Shown here: piece by piece, positions 1-9,478 of the stretch
How positions within the stretch are numbered: the stretch's first letter is position 1
Layout of the letters: each line of letters starts with the position of its first letter
Origin: Staphylococcus equorum
Lineage (GTDB): Bacteria > Bacillota > Bacilli > Staphylococcales > Staphylococcaceae
DNA length: 64,000 nucleotides
Direction: 5' to 3'
Assembly: GCF_029531845.1 (NCBI RefSeq)
Contig: NZ_JAMBPV010000001.1
Location: 248,001-312,000, forward strand
Position numbers and translations under genes: made by a program
Notes under the pieces: generated by a model
Seen by the model: only the letters and a program-made list of their open reading frames with translations
What the model was told of the DNA's origin: nothing
The model's database searches: none

Positions 1-1223
1 ATAATATCCCACGCTTCATCAGAAGTAATGAAACGATCTTTTAGTTCTGGTTTTTCATTCACCGCATCCATGACACGACGTAACGTTGGATCGATATCTG
101 ATTCATTTAATACAATGTAGGCATCCAAATTATTCATCATTGCAAAACGAGATACACCAATTGCTGCACCGATTGCATCTAAATCAGGACGTGTATGTCC
201 CATAATAATTACTTTGTCGCCTTCCATCAAGATATCTTTTAAGGCATGTGAAATCACTCGTGCTCTCACACGCGTACGTTTTTCCATTGGGTCAGTCTTA
301 CCACCATAGAAACGTACATTACCATTCATACTCTTAATCGCTACTTGGTCGCCACCACGACCGAGTGCTAAATCAAGGCCTGACTGAGAAAGTTCACCCA
401 GATCAACGAGATTTTCAGAACCTTCACCGACACCAACACTTAATGTAAGTTGAGCACGGTAACCGACACTCTTTTCACGAAGTTGACTTAAAATACTAAA
501 ATTAGATTCTTCGATATCTTTTAAAATACGCTGATTTAAGTATGCCACAAATTGATCAGAACTATAACGTTTGAAATAAATGTTATATTCTGTCGCCCAT
601 CTACTGATGACGCGCGTAACCATAGAGTTAATTTCCGACCTTTGTGTATCATTCATATTTTGAGTAATCTCATCGTAATTGTCTAAGAATAGTGTTGCAA
701 TAATCGGTTTAGATTCTTCGTATAATTCTTGCGTTTGGATTTCTTCTGTAATATCGAAGAAGTATAAAACATGTTCTTTTTCAGAATATCGAACGCGATA
801 GTGATATTCATTTTCTTTAATTTCAATTTCTTGTGTTTTTTCTAATTGTTTTAAGATATTAGGATATACTTCGTTAACTGGGTCGGAAATCACATTACGA
901 TCTAATCGTTCCGACATAAAATGGTTCATCCACTCTATGTTTTCATTTTCGTCTAAGATAATCATCCCGATAGGTAAATTCTTAATTGCGATGTTGCTAC
1001 CTTCAGAGATATGACCACTCAGATCATCTACATAGTTATCTAGTTTTTGCAAAGCTTGTCTTACCAAAAATACTGTCCCTATAATTATAACCACTAAGAC
1101 AATCGCAGCGATGCCTGCCATAATTTGGTTAAAAACAAACCATATTACAACAAGCGCAATTGCTGTGAGCGCCATTATGATAAATGGCAAGAGCAAGGCT
1201 TTTTTAGTGGATTGACGATTCAT
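1..1223 (-). CDS. gdpP: GdpP, cyclic-di-AMP phosphodiesterase (partial, C-terminus beyond window)
   Basis: Membrane-bound c-di-AMP hydrolase of the YybT/GdpP family; it lowers c-di-AMP and so affects osmotic control and beta-lactam tolerance. About 407 N-terminal residues lie in the window; the staphylococcal protein is about 655 residues. The reading frame has two hydrophobic N-terminal helices, then a PAS-like region, a degenerate GGDEF region, and the start of the DHH domain with a GHTRPDLDAIGAA motif near 150-210. The ATG at 1221-1223 has a GAGGTGG ribosome site overlapping the yybS stop, 14 bp upstream, so the two genes are probably co-transcribed and translationally coupled. The order yybS-gdpP is the usual staphylococcal order. 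Confidence 0.95.
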   Translation of the reverse strand, partial: MNRQSTKKALLLPFIIMALTAIALVVIWFVFNQIMAGIAAIVLVVIIIGTVFLVRQALQKLDNYVDDLSGHISEGSNIAIKNLPIGMIILDENENIEWMNHFMSERLDRNVISDPVNEVYPNILKQLEKTQEIEIKENEYHYRVRYSEKEHVLYFFDITEEIQTQELYEESKPIIATLFLDNYDEITQNMNDTQRSEINSMVTRVISRWATEYNIYFKRYSSDQFVAYLNQRILKDIEESNFSILSQLREKSVGYRAQLTLSVGVGEGSENLVDLGELSQSGLDLALGRGGDQVAIKSMNGNVRFYGGKTDPMEKRTRVRARVISHALKDILMEGDKVIIMGHTRPDLDAIGAAIGVSRFAMMNNLDAYIVLNESDIDPTLRRVMDAVNEKPELKDRFITSDEAWDI

Positions 1224-1237
1224 TTTTCCACCTCAAA

Positions 1238-2164
1238 TCATTTTTTAATGATACGTTTTAAGTTAATACATAAATCTATAACACCCAGGAGACTTACAAT
1301 ATGTGTAAGTGGCATTAGAATTGTCCCTATTACCATTAAAATCACAGTAATTGTGAGCGGCATTGATTTTGCCTTTCCGAAAAAGTGAATCACACTTAAT
1401 CCCTGAATATACATACATAATGATAACACAATTTCGAAGTTTAATACGATACTTTGGAACGTACTCGGTTCGACGGCAAACATAACACACAGCAGGACAA
1501 TCATATACATCCATAGCAATGTGCGCTTCATTTGCCACGCATATAATGGTTTGAATATTGGTGTAGCAATTTTGCATTTACGTAAAATTGGAAAAGTAAC
1601 TAGTAAATTGATTAATATAAGTATAAATACTGCAATGATTACATAACTTGGTAATTGAACTGATAATTGACGGAATGTTTCTTCAAACATTTGTTTATAA
1701 TCTGAACCGACACCTGCATTAGAAATATAATAATGTATTTGATCTTTCGCAGGTTTCATCAATGTTGTTGACGTTGGTATTTTATCAAATGTTTGTAATG
1801 CCATAAATGCAATTAACGAGATCATACTCACGTATGTAGTTGTAATATAAAGTATACGTTCTTTAGATGTACGTTCTTTTAATAATTGGCCAACAACGAA
1901 ACTCACTAAGAGCACGAGGACCATGATACTTAATACGAATATATTACCTAATAAAGTTGTTAATACAACCGTTACGACTGCTGTTAAACCAAATGATTCT
2001 ACAGACTTATGCCATAAAATAATGCCTGGAATTGTCGCAAACAAACTTAACACAAGTCCAAGCGGTGGTAATATATGTAAAGCTAAAGCTACTACGATTA
2101 GTGTGATTATACTAAGTATAGTTGCCTTAGGATATATTTTTGAAAACAAATTCGCCACTCCCAT
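1238..2164 (-). CDS. yybS: YybS family (DUF2232) multi-spanning membrane protein
   Basis: Integral membrane protein with about eight hydrophobic helices, directly upstream of gdpP. It matches the YybS/DUF2232 family by size, hydrophobicity and position; the molecular function is unknown. The ATG at 2164 (protein begins MGVANLFSK) fits the family N-terminus, but it lacks a clear Shine-Dalgarno sequence. An AGAGG about 30 bp upstream, and an in-frame TTG at 2213-2215, leave the exact start uncertain. Co-transcription with gdpP is inferred from the 14 bp gap. Confidence 0.85.
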   Translation of the reverse strand: MGVANLFSKIYPKATILSIITLIVVALALHILPPLGLVLSLFATIPGIILWHKSVESFGLTAVVTVVLTTLLGNIFVLSIMVLVLLVSFVVGQLLKERTSKERILYITTTYVSMISLIAFMALQTFDKIPTSTTLMKPAKDQIHYYISNAGVGSDYKQMFEETFRQLSVQLPSYVIIAVFILILINLLVTFPILRKCKIATPIFKPLYAWQMKRTLLWMYMIVLLCVMFAVEPSTFQSIVLNFEIVLSLCMYIQGLSVIHFFGKAKSMPLTITVILMVIGTILMPLTHIVSLLGVIDLCINLKRIIKK

Positions 2165-2365
2165 ACTATTTTTGACTATAACTTTTATTTTAACCTCTTT
2201 AAAACTTTTATACAATTATTGCCAACTCATTTCTATAGAAGTTAAAAATACGCTACACATTCAGCCAACCGAAGATAAACTAACATTCATCATTTAAGTT
2301 GATACTAGCTACAGAAACATCCCCTATTACTTCACAAAATAATAGATATTTCCACGCATTTCCCC

Positions 2366-2411
2366 ATAAAAAATAGGACATACAATAGCGGTCAGTCTAC
2401 CTTGTATATCC
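2366..2411 (-). terminator. Rho-independent terminator downstream of metX
   Basis: On the minus strand, GGATATACAA pairs over 10 bp (one G-U) with TTGTATGTCC, followed by a T-rich run. It lies about 60 bp past the metX stop. The rest of the metX-yybS gap (2165-2473) shows nothing else recognisable. Confidence 0.75.
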
Positions 2412-2473
2412 TAAATAGTTATCTTGACTCTGTTCTGTCGTCCTAAATTTAATATTCTATAATACAGTTACTC

Positions 2474-3442
2474 TCATTTACGCTTGATCTTATAAACTTT
2501 TAAGAAATGATATAAATTAGGTGCCCAATCATTAAAATTAACTAAAAATCCATCATGTCCTACATTGTCAGGTACAAAGAAATGTTTATGGTATTTGAAA
2601 CGTTGGCCAACTGCATAAACAAGATCATCTGGGTAAAGTAAGTCATCCGCAAAGCCCATCGTCATCATTTTAGTATCCAGTCTGCTGAACACTTCGTCCA
2701 CGTCATCACGCCCTCTATCCACATCGTGGCTGTCTAAGACATCAAGCAGTGTTAAATAACATGAATAACTAAAATGCTTCATAAACTTATCACCTTGGTG
2801 TTTTTGATATGCAACAACTTGATCTGGCGAGAAGCGATGTTCATAACTTTTAGACGAACGGTATGTTAAGAAACCGAGCTGTCTTGCGATACTCATACCT
2901 TGTTCATGATCTAAATGAATTGCTTGTCTCGCAATTTCATTAAATGCACGACTATATGAAGATGTTCTCTGTGTCGCAGCAAGTATAACTGCTTTATCAA
3001 CATCAAATTTACGGTTATATAATAACTCTACTGCCTGCATGCCCCCTAAAGAGCCACCTATTAGTATATTGATACGCTCGAAGCCTAAACGCTCAATACC
3101 TAATTCAATTGCACGCACAATATCACGCAAAGTCACTTGTTGTGGAAAATCCTCATCCGTAAGTGCAGAACTGGAACCAAATGGGCTACCAATTACATTG
3201 AAAGTTAAAAACTGATAATCGTTAATCGGCATATAACCACCATCAATAATACCTCTCCACCATCCAGGTTGTTCGCTTGTGCCATACGTTAAGTGATTCC
3301 CTGTCAAAGCATGACATACCACAACAAGTGGTTGACCTGTTAATCCAACATGTTCGTAACGTAATTTTAAGTTTGAGATTGTTTCTCCTGACTCTGTTGT
3401 AAATGGTCCTAATTCTAATGTATCAACCGTATAATTCGTCAT
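2474..3442 (-). CDS. metX: Homoserine O-acetyltransferase (alpha/beta hydrolase family)
   Basis: Acylates L-homoserine with acetyl-CoA, an early step of methionine synthesis. The 322-residue protein has the MetX alpha/beta-hydrolase layout: nucleophile Ser131 in GGSLGG, an Asp in the DDLLYPDD segment, and catalytic His296 in VGHDGF. The ATG at 3440-3442 is preceded by a strong AGGAGG. A SAM-I riboswitch and intrinsic terminator lie immediately upstream, supporting a methionine role. Some members of this fold use succinyl-CoA instead; the substrate cannot be settled from sequence alone. The gene sits alone between yybS and azlD, the usual staphylococcal arrangement. Confidence 0.93.
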   Translation of the reverse strand: MTNYTVDTLELGPFTTESGETISNLKLRYEHVGLTGQPLVVVCHALTGNHLTYGTSEQPGWWRGIIDGGYMPINDYQFLTFNVIGSPFGSSSALTDEDFPQQVTLRDIVRAIELGIERLGFERINILIGGSLGGMQAVELLYNRKFDVDKAVILAATQRTSSYSRAFNEIARQAIHLDHEQGMSIARQLGFLTYRSSKSYEHRFSPDQVVAYQKHQGDKFMKHFSYSCYLTLLDVLDSHDVDRGRDDVDEVFSRLDTKMMTMGFADDLLYPDDLVYAVGQRFKYHKHFFVPDNVGHDGFLVNFNDWAPNLYHFLKVYKIKRK

Positions 3443-3461
3443 GACTTACCTCCTACTTAGT

Positions 3462-3608
3462 AAAAAAACTCCTCACTATTCAATAAGTAAGAAGTTGAAA
3501 ATTACTTATCATTCGACTATATCGTTGGTTTTAGCACCGTACTTTATTGAGCCGGTTGCTGAAGCATCAATGGGCCAAATCCCTTAGCTTCTCGAAATAA
3601 GATTTAAT
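3462..3608 (-). promoter_or_regulatory. SAM-I (S-box) riboswitch with intrinsic terminator, controls metX
   Basis: Reading the minus strand from about 3608, there is CTTATTTCGAGAAGC, then GGGATTTGGCCC, GATGCTTCAGCAACCGGC and a closing GATAAG: the conserved core of the S-box aptamer, including P1 (CTTAT/ATAAG). Just downstream, ACTTCTTACTTATT folds back on AATAGTGAGGAGT followed by seven T residues (about 3462-3495), the expression-platform terminator. High SAM would be expected to end transcription before metX. The AGGAGG of metX lies just past the T run. Confidence 0.93.
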
Positions 3609-3730
3609 TTTAATTGTATTGCACTACATTACTACTATTGATGTTCCAACAATCAATCCGTTCCAAAAAAGTCGGAATTTTCTAATTATTGTCATTCTAA
3701 CGGATAAAACGATTTACATCAATGAAATAA

Positions 3731-4060
3731 TTAAAACACCCATCTTAATGCCGCCATAATGATAATGCCGCCTATGATTGTAATTGTTAAACTACGTGTC
3801 ATAACTGCAATCACTACTGTTGGGACCATCGTAATTAGAAATGGCACATTGATATTATAACCCATCATTCCATCTTGCTGTTCAATCAAACCATCAATAA
3901 CTAAAGCAGTAAATAGCGTGATTGGTATAAACGACAACCATTTTACGACTCTTTCAGATAGATGGATTTTAGATATAAGTAAAAACGGTATAATCCGTGT
4001 AAACCATGTCACAATACCACAAAGCAATATAATAATGAGCATATGCGTAGTTGTTGTCAT
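3731..4060 (-). CDS. azlD: AzlD, small subunit of branched-chain amino acid exporter
   Basis: A 109-residue membrane protein with about four hydrophobic helices, matching the AzlD family by size and by a TRIIPFLL segment near residues 21-28. It overlaps the end of azlC by four bases (ATGA), a normal translational-coupling junction. AzlC and AzlD together form a two-component exporter of the LIV-E class for branched-chain amino acids and analogues; the function is inferred from family membership. Confidence 0.9.
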   Translation of the reverse strand: MTTTTHMLIIILLCGIVTWFTRIIPFLLISKIHLSERVVKWLSFIPITLFTALVIDGLIEQQDGMMGYNINVPFLITMVPTVVIAVMTRSLTITIIGGIIIMAALRWVF

Positions 4061-4752
4061 CGTTCCATCACCACCCCGAGTCCAGCCGCTATAGTAGAAG
4101 CAAGAATAATTGCCACGTAAGATGGCATAAAGAGACTTAATAGAAGCATCATGACAATTACAGTTATAATTAATACAAAATAAGTCTTGATACGAGACCG
4201 TTTAACTGATTCAAACTGTGATACGGCTAAAAAGATAAACATCGCAGCAATAGCGAAATCTAACCCTAACGTTTCTGGGTTGTTTATGTATTTTCCAAAA
4301 ATAGCGCCCATGACACAAGCAAACGTCCAAAACAAATAAGCTGTGATATTTAAACCATGTAACCAGCGATCGTTAATTTTTTCTCCTTTAAGATGTGGCG
4401 TAATTGCTACACCAAATGTCTCATCTGTAATAAGCGTTGAAAGCCCTATTCGATTTAATAAGCCGTACGATTGATAACTCGGTGCAAGTGTCATACTCAA
4501 TAGAAACATTCTAGAGTTTACGATAAATGCCGTTAACACAACCGCAGAAATCGGTGTACCAGCGGTGACTAATGCACAAATAATGAATTGTGCAGCGCCA
4601 GCATATACGAGTAAACAGAGTAAGATAATTTCAAGCAAACTAAACCCTGAGGCTACAGCAACAATTCCAAAAGACAACCCTACCCCAGCGTATCCTAATA
4701 ATGTAGGAACACATTCTTTCACACCTTGTTTAAAAGTTACATGTGCTTCCAT
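4057..4752 (-). CDS. azlC: AzlC, large subunit of branched-chain amino acid exporter
   Basis: Multi-spanning membrane protein of the AzlC family, with LLGYAGVGLSFGIVAV near the N-terminus and several further hydrophobic helices. The ATG at 4750-4752 (MEAHVTFKQG) was chosen because GGAAGGAGTGAGG lies directly upstream; an extended upstream frame lacks such a site. The last four bases overlap azlD. The gap up to serS (4753-5079) contains the serS terminator and an AT-rich stretch; no regulator gene is adjacent. Confidence 0.9.
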   Translation of the reverse strand: MEAHVTFKQGVKECVPTLLGYAGVGLSFGIVAVASGFSLLEIILLCLLVYAGAAQFIICALVTAGTPISAVVLTAFIVNSRMFLLSMTLAPSYQSYGLLNRIGLSTLITDETFGVAITPHLKGEKINDRWLHGLNITAYLFWTFACVMGAIFGKYINNPETLGLDFAIAAMFIFLAVSQFESVKRSRIKTYFVLIITVIVMMLLLSLFMPSYVAIILASTIAAGLGVVMER

Positions 4753-5025
4753 CACCTCACTCCTTCCATTTTTAATTTTAAAAAACAATAGCTTAAGTTT
4801 AATATAAATCAGGAGTTTCATTCAATAACTTTAGTGGTCAGTTTGTGTGACGTCATACAACCCTCTGTTTAAAATAGTTGTTTTAACAGTATTTTAAACA
4901 TGTCATTATTTTATGGAATATTTTAGACTGACCTTATATTTTCTACATAAAAAGCGTCAAGACTACTTACATATTTTTATAAATTCACTTATTTTACACC
5001 TCCCCTACCCCACCTCGAGATAACT

Positions 5026-5061
5026 AAAAGCGCGTAGCAAATGTCTTTGCTACGCGCTTTT
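5026..5061 (-). terminator. Strong terminator downstream of serS
   Basis: A perfect 16-bp inverted repeat (AAAAGCGCGTAGCAAA and its complement) around a four-base loop. The arms end in T runs on both strands, so it can act in both directions; it lies 18 bp past the serS stop. Confidence 0.92.
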
Positions 5062-5079
5062 AATCATACTTGTTTAAAT

Positions 5080-6378
<1,299 letters not shown>

Positions 6379-6404
6379 TCATATTTTAAAAATGTTTGGA
6401 TAAT

Positions 6405-6632
6405 AACACAAAAAAGACCACATCCCCTTTACAAGGGACGTGGTCTACGTGTTGCCACCCTATTTAACAGCCAAATTAGACTGCACTCTCCATAAATAAC
6501 GGCCAAAGCCGATTGTTCTTCTAATAGTAGGTAGATTCACACTAACGTTGATTACTTGTTCACACCAACCACAAGTTCTCTGAAATCAAACACTTAATAC
6601 TACTTAGCCTACGAACAATAACTTATTAACTT
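6405..6632 (-). promoter_or_regulatory. T-box leader of serS (tRNA-Ser responsive)
   Basis: On the minus strand the leader carries the conserved T-box AGGGTGGCAACACG (about 6455-6470). It is followed by a terminator formed by AGACCACGTCCC / GGGGATGTGGTCT and six T residues (about 6409-6445). Upstream stem I contains CAGAGAACTTG and GAATCTACC; the triplet UCU after GAA is the probable serine specifier codon. The UGGC bulge fits an acceptor end GCCA, as expected for tRNA-Ser with discriminator G. Confidence 0.93.
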
Positions 6633-6638
6633 GTTTTA

Positions 6639-6667
6639 AATATAGCAAATAACCTTATGTTTTTCAA
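6639..6667 (-). promoter_or_regulatory. Sigma-A promoter of serS T-box transcript
   Basis: The minus strand shows TTGAAA, a 17-base spacer and TATATT, placing a start point just upstream of the T-box stem I. Confidence 0.7.
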
Positions 6668-6688
6668 GAGTGACAATGCTAACGTCTA

Positions 6689-8197
6689 TTATATCTCATT
6701 CATATACGCAATATCATGTAAATATTGCGATACCGCTTCGATATCTTTATGAAATTGTCTATCTTCTGTGATCGAAGGTATTATTTGACGTAACGTTTGG
6801 TATTTTTCATACGTTTTTGGTGATAGCTTATCAATATCTTTATATTCTACAGCTTGTAATGCAATAATCGTCTCTATTGCTAAGACACGTCGTGCATTCT
6901 CTATCATCATATAACCGTGACGAGAAGCAATCGTTCCCATAGATACATGATCTTCTTGGTTGGCTGACGACGGTATAGAATCTACACTAGCCGGATGTGC
7001 AAGTGTCTTATTTTCTGAAACTAAACTTGCTGCCGCATACTGCATAATCATTGCGCCGCTTTGTAAACCTGGTTGTGGACTTAAAAAGGCAGGCAAGCCA
7101 TTATTCAATTGTGGATTCACAAGTCTTTCTAGACGACGTTCTGAAACATTAGCCAATTCACTCACGCCTAATTTTAAGAAATCTAAAGCAAAAGCAATCG
7201 GTTGTCCATGGAAATTACCGCCTGATATCACAAGCGTTTCATCATCTTCATCAAATATAAGTGGATTATCATTTGCTGCATTCATTTCAAATTCTAGTTT
7301 TTCTTTAACATAATTGAACACTTGGAAACTTGCGCCATGAATTTGTGGAATACAGCGTAAAGTATAAGCATCTTGAACGCGTATTTCACCTTGTGTCGTT
7401 GTTAACTCAGAACCTTCTAACCAATCTAGCATACGTGCAGCTACATCAATTTGTTCTTGGAAGTTACGTGCTTTATGTACCTTTTCATTATAAGCATCTG
7501 TAATACCATTGAGTGCCTGATGTGTAAGTGAAGCAATCCATTCTGATTGATAACCTAGACTTTCTGCTTCTATATAGTTAATTACACCCTGGGCAGTCAT
7601 CGCCTGTGTACCATTGATCAGTGCTAATCCCTCTTTTGCTTGTAATTCCAATGGCTTACGATTCAAGTTATTTAAGACGTACCGACTGTCTACCTCTTCC
7701 CCTTGGTAAAAGACGTTGCCCTCACCTATCAAGGCCAATGCTAAATGAGATAACGGTGCTAAATCTCCAGAAGCACCAAGTGAACCTTGCTGTGGAACTA
7801 CTGGCACAATTCTATTATTAATGAAGTATACGAGCTGTTCTACCAAATCTACTGTAGTACCAGAATGTCCTTTAAGTAGGGTGTTTAATCTTAATACCAT
7901 CATCACTAATGACACTTCTTCTGAAAATGGATCCCCCATACCACATGCATGAGAACGAATAAGATTAACTTGTAATTGATTATATTCCCCTTCATCAATA
8001 CGCACATCACTGAATAAACCAAAACCTGTTGTAATACCATAGACTGTCTCTTTATTTGCTATAATATTCTCTACTGTTTGACGGCTCTGCTTCACCCGTT
8101 CAAAAGCTTCTTCAGTCACTTCCACTGTATCTTTCTGATACAAAAATTTCCTGATATCTTCAATTTTAAGCATTTCCCCATTTAATTGTAATGTCAT
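6689..8197 (-). CDS. hutH: Histidine ammonia-lyase
   Basis: Deaminates L-histidine to urocanate, the first step of histidine breakdown. The 502-residue protein contains the self-cyclising Ala142-Ser143-Gly144 triad ([14 protein letters not shown]) that makes the MIO electrophile, Tyr53 in [10 protein letters not shown], and the NDNPLIF segment of this family. The ATG at 8197 has GGAGATGGAG upstream. No other hut genes are adjacent, which is the usual staphylococcal situation at this site. No clear terminator separates it from the serS promoter. Confidence 0.96.
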   Translation of the reverse strand: MTLQLNGEMLKIEDIRKFLYQKDTVEVTEEAFERVKQSRQTVENIIANKETVYGITTGFGLFSDVRIDEGEYNQLQVNLIRSHACGMGDPFSEEVSLVMMVLRLNTLLKGHSGTTVDLVEQLVYFINNRIVPVVPQQGSLGASGDLAPLSHLALALIGEGNVFYQGEEVDSRYVLNNLNRKPLELQAKEGLALINGTQAMTAQGVINYIEAESLGYQSEWIASLTHQALNGITDAYNEKVHKARNFQEQIDVAARMLDWLEGSELTTTQGEIRVQDAYTLRCIPQIHGASFQVFNYVKEKLEFEMNAANDNPLIFDEDDETLVISGGNFHGQPIAFALDFLKLGVSELANVSERRLERLVNPQLNNGLPAFLSPQPGLQSGAMIMQYAAASLVSENKTLAHPASVDSIPSSANQEDHVSMGTIASRHGYMMIENARRVLAIETIIALQAVEYKDIDKLSPKTYEKYQTLRQIIPSITEDRQFHKDIEAVSQYLHDIAYMNEI

Positions 8198-8601
8198 TTC
8201 TCCATCTCCTTGCTTATGAGTTTAATTCAATTAATTAGAGTATACGCTTACATTTTCGGTAGAACAATAGCTTTTAACACATCCGTAACATGGTATCAAA
8301 TCACTGATTTAATAGGGTAAAGGAGCTAAATGCTCCTTTTTAGAAAACTTAATAATTTCTTAACAGCTTTACCTATTGACTTAAATGCCATGCGGGTTTA
8401 TTATTTTCTATTGTATTAAAAAACAGCTTAAAAATTCCCAAAACAAAAACCCTTCAATAGACAGCAATATTTTGCATATATAATTGAAGATTTTAAAGTG
8501 GCTTTATGATTACTTTCGTAATTTTAAATGCTCACTTTTACGCATATTATTCAAAAATGAAGCGCGTTAAATGATCATGAATTTTAAAAGGAGGTTTCAA
8601 T
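8198..8601. other. Divergent intergenic region between hutH and nnrD
   Basis: About 400 bp of AT-rich DNA. The only clear structure is a short hairpin at 8319-8341 (AAAGGAGC, five-base loop, GCTCCTTTT), which looks like an intrinsic terminator on the plus strand although no gene on that strand ends here. A TATAAT at 8479-8484 may serve nnrD, but it has no good -35. Confidence 0.4.
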
Positions 8602-9414
8602 ATGGAAACTTTATCATCGGTAAGCATTCCTAAACGTGAAGATGATACACATAAAGGTGATTATGGCAGAATCCTTTTAATTGGAGGTAATGCAAACTTA
8701 GGTGGCGCAATCATGCTTGCAGCACGTGCATGTGTTTATAGTGGCAGTGGGCTAATAACAGTAGCTACACACCCAACGAACCATGCTGCATTACATTCTC
8801 GTTGTCCGGAAGCAATGGTCATTGATATTAATGATACAAAAATGTTAACAAAAATGATTGAAAACACAGATTGTATCTTAATCGGCCCTGGATTAGGTTG
8901 TGATTTTAAAGGTAATAACGCAATCACATTCTTACTACAAAATATTCAACCGCATCAAACGCTAATCGTAGATGGCGATGCTATAACGATTTTCAGTAAA
9001 TTGAAACCTGAAATACCTGCTTGTCATGTCATTTTTACACCGCATCAAAAAGAATGGGAACGTTTAAGTGGTATTCCTATTGAGGAACAAACATATGAAC
9101 GTAATCGTGAAGCGGTAGATCGTATTGGCGCAACTATTGTCCTAAAAATGCATGGTACGGAAATTTATTTCAAAGACAAAGAGTATAAATTACCAATCGG
9201 TACGCCTGCTATGGCAACCGGAGGCATGGGTGATACACTGGCTGGAATGATTACGAGTTTCGTCGGGCAATTTGATGACACTCAGGAAGCTGTCACAAGT
9301 GCAACATACGCACATAGCTTCATTGGTGAACAGTTAGCAGAGAAAATGTATGTCGTGCCACCATCAAGACTTATAAGCGAAATTCCACATGTAATGAAAT
9401 CATTAGAAAGCTAA
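8602..9414 (+). CDS. nnrD: ADP-dependent (S)-NAD(P)H-hydrate dehydratase
   Basis: Repairs hydrated NADH/NADPH by an ADP-dependent dehydration. The 270-residue protein is the stand-alone C-terminal YjeF/CARKD ribokinase-like domain. It shows the glycine-rich GRILLIGGNANLGGA near the N-terminus, VDGDAIT in the middle, FTPHQKEWERL, and the catalytic segment ATGGMGDTLAGMI near 206-218. The epimerase half (NnrE) is not fused, as in other staphylococci. It has a GGAGG site 9 bp upstream, is the only plus-strand gene in the left half, and shares a terminator with gyrA. Confidence 0.94.
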   Translation: METLSSVSIPKREDDTHKGDYGRILLIGGNANLGGAIMLAARACVYSGSGLITVATHPTNHAALHSRCPEAMVIDINDTKMLTKMIENTDCILIGPGLGCDFKGNNAITFLLQNIQPHQTLIVDGDAITIFSKLKPEIPACHVIFTPHQKEWERLSGIPIEEQTYERNREAVDRIGATIVLKMHGTEIYFKDKEYKLPIGTPAMATGGMGDTLAGMITSFVGQFDDTQEAVTSATYAHSFIGEQLAEKMYVVPPSRLISEIPHVMKSLES

Positions 9415-9424
9415 TTTATAACTA

Positions 9425-9457
9425 AAAAAGACCTACCTTAATGAGGTAGGTCTTTTT
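9425..9457. terminator. Bidirectional terminator between nnrD and gyrA
   Basis: Perfect 14-bp inverted repeat (AAAAAGACCTACCT / AGGTAGGTCTTTTT) with a five-base loop and T runs on both strands, between two convergent genes. Confidence 0.92.
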
Positions 9458-9478
9458 ATATATCTCTTTAATCAAAGA

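Noticed and set aside
1923..2297. 124-codon plus-strand frame opposite yybS
   Set aside because: Antisense to the membrane-protein gene, no family resemblance, no ribosome site.
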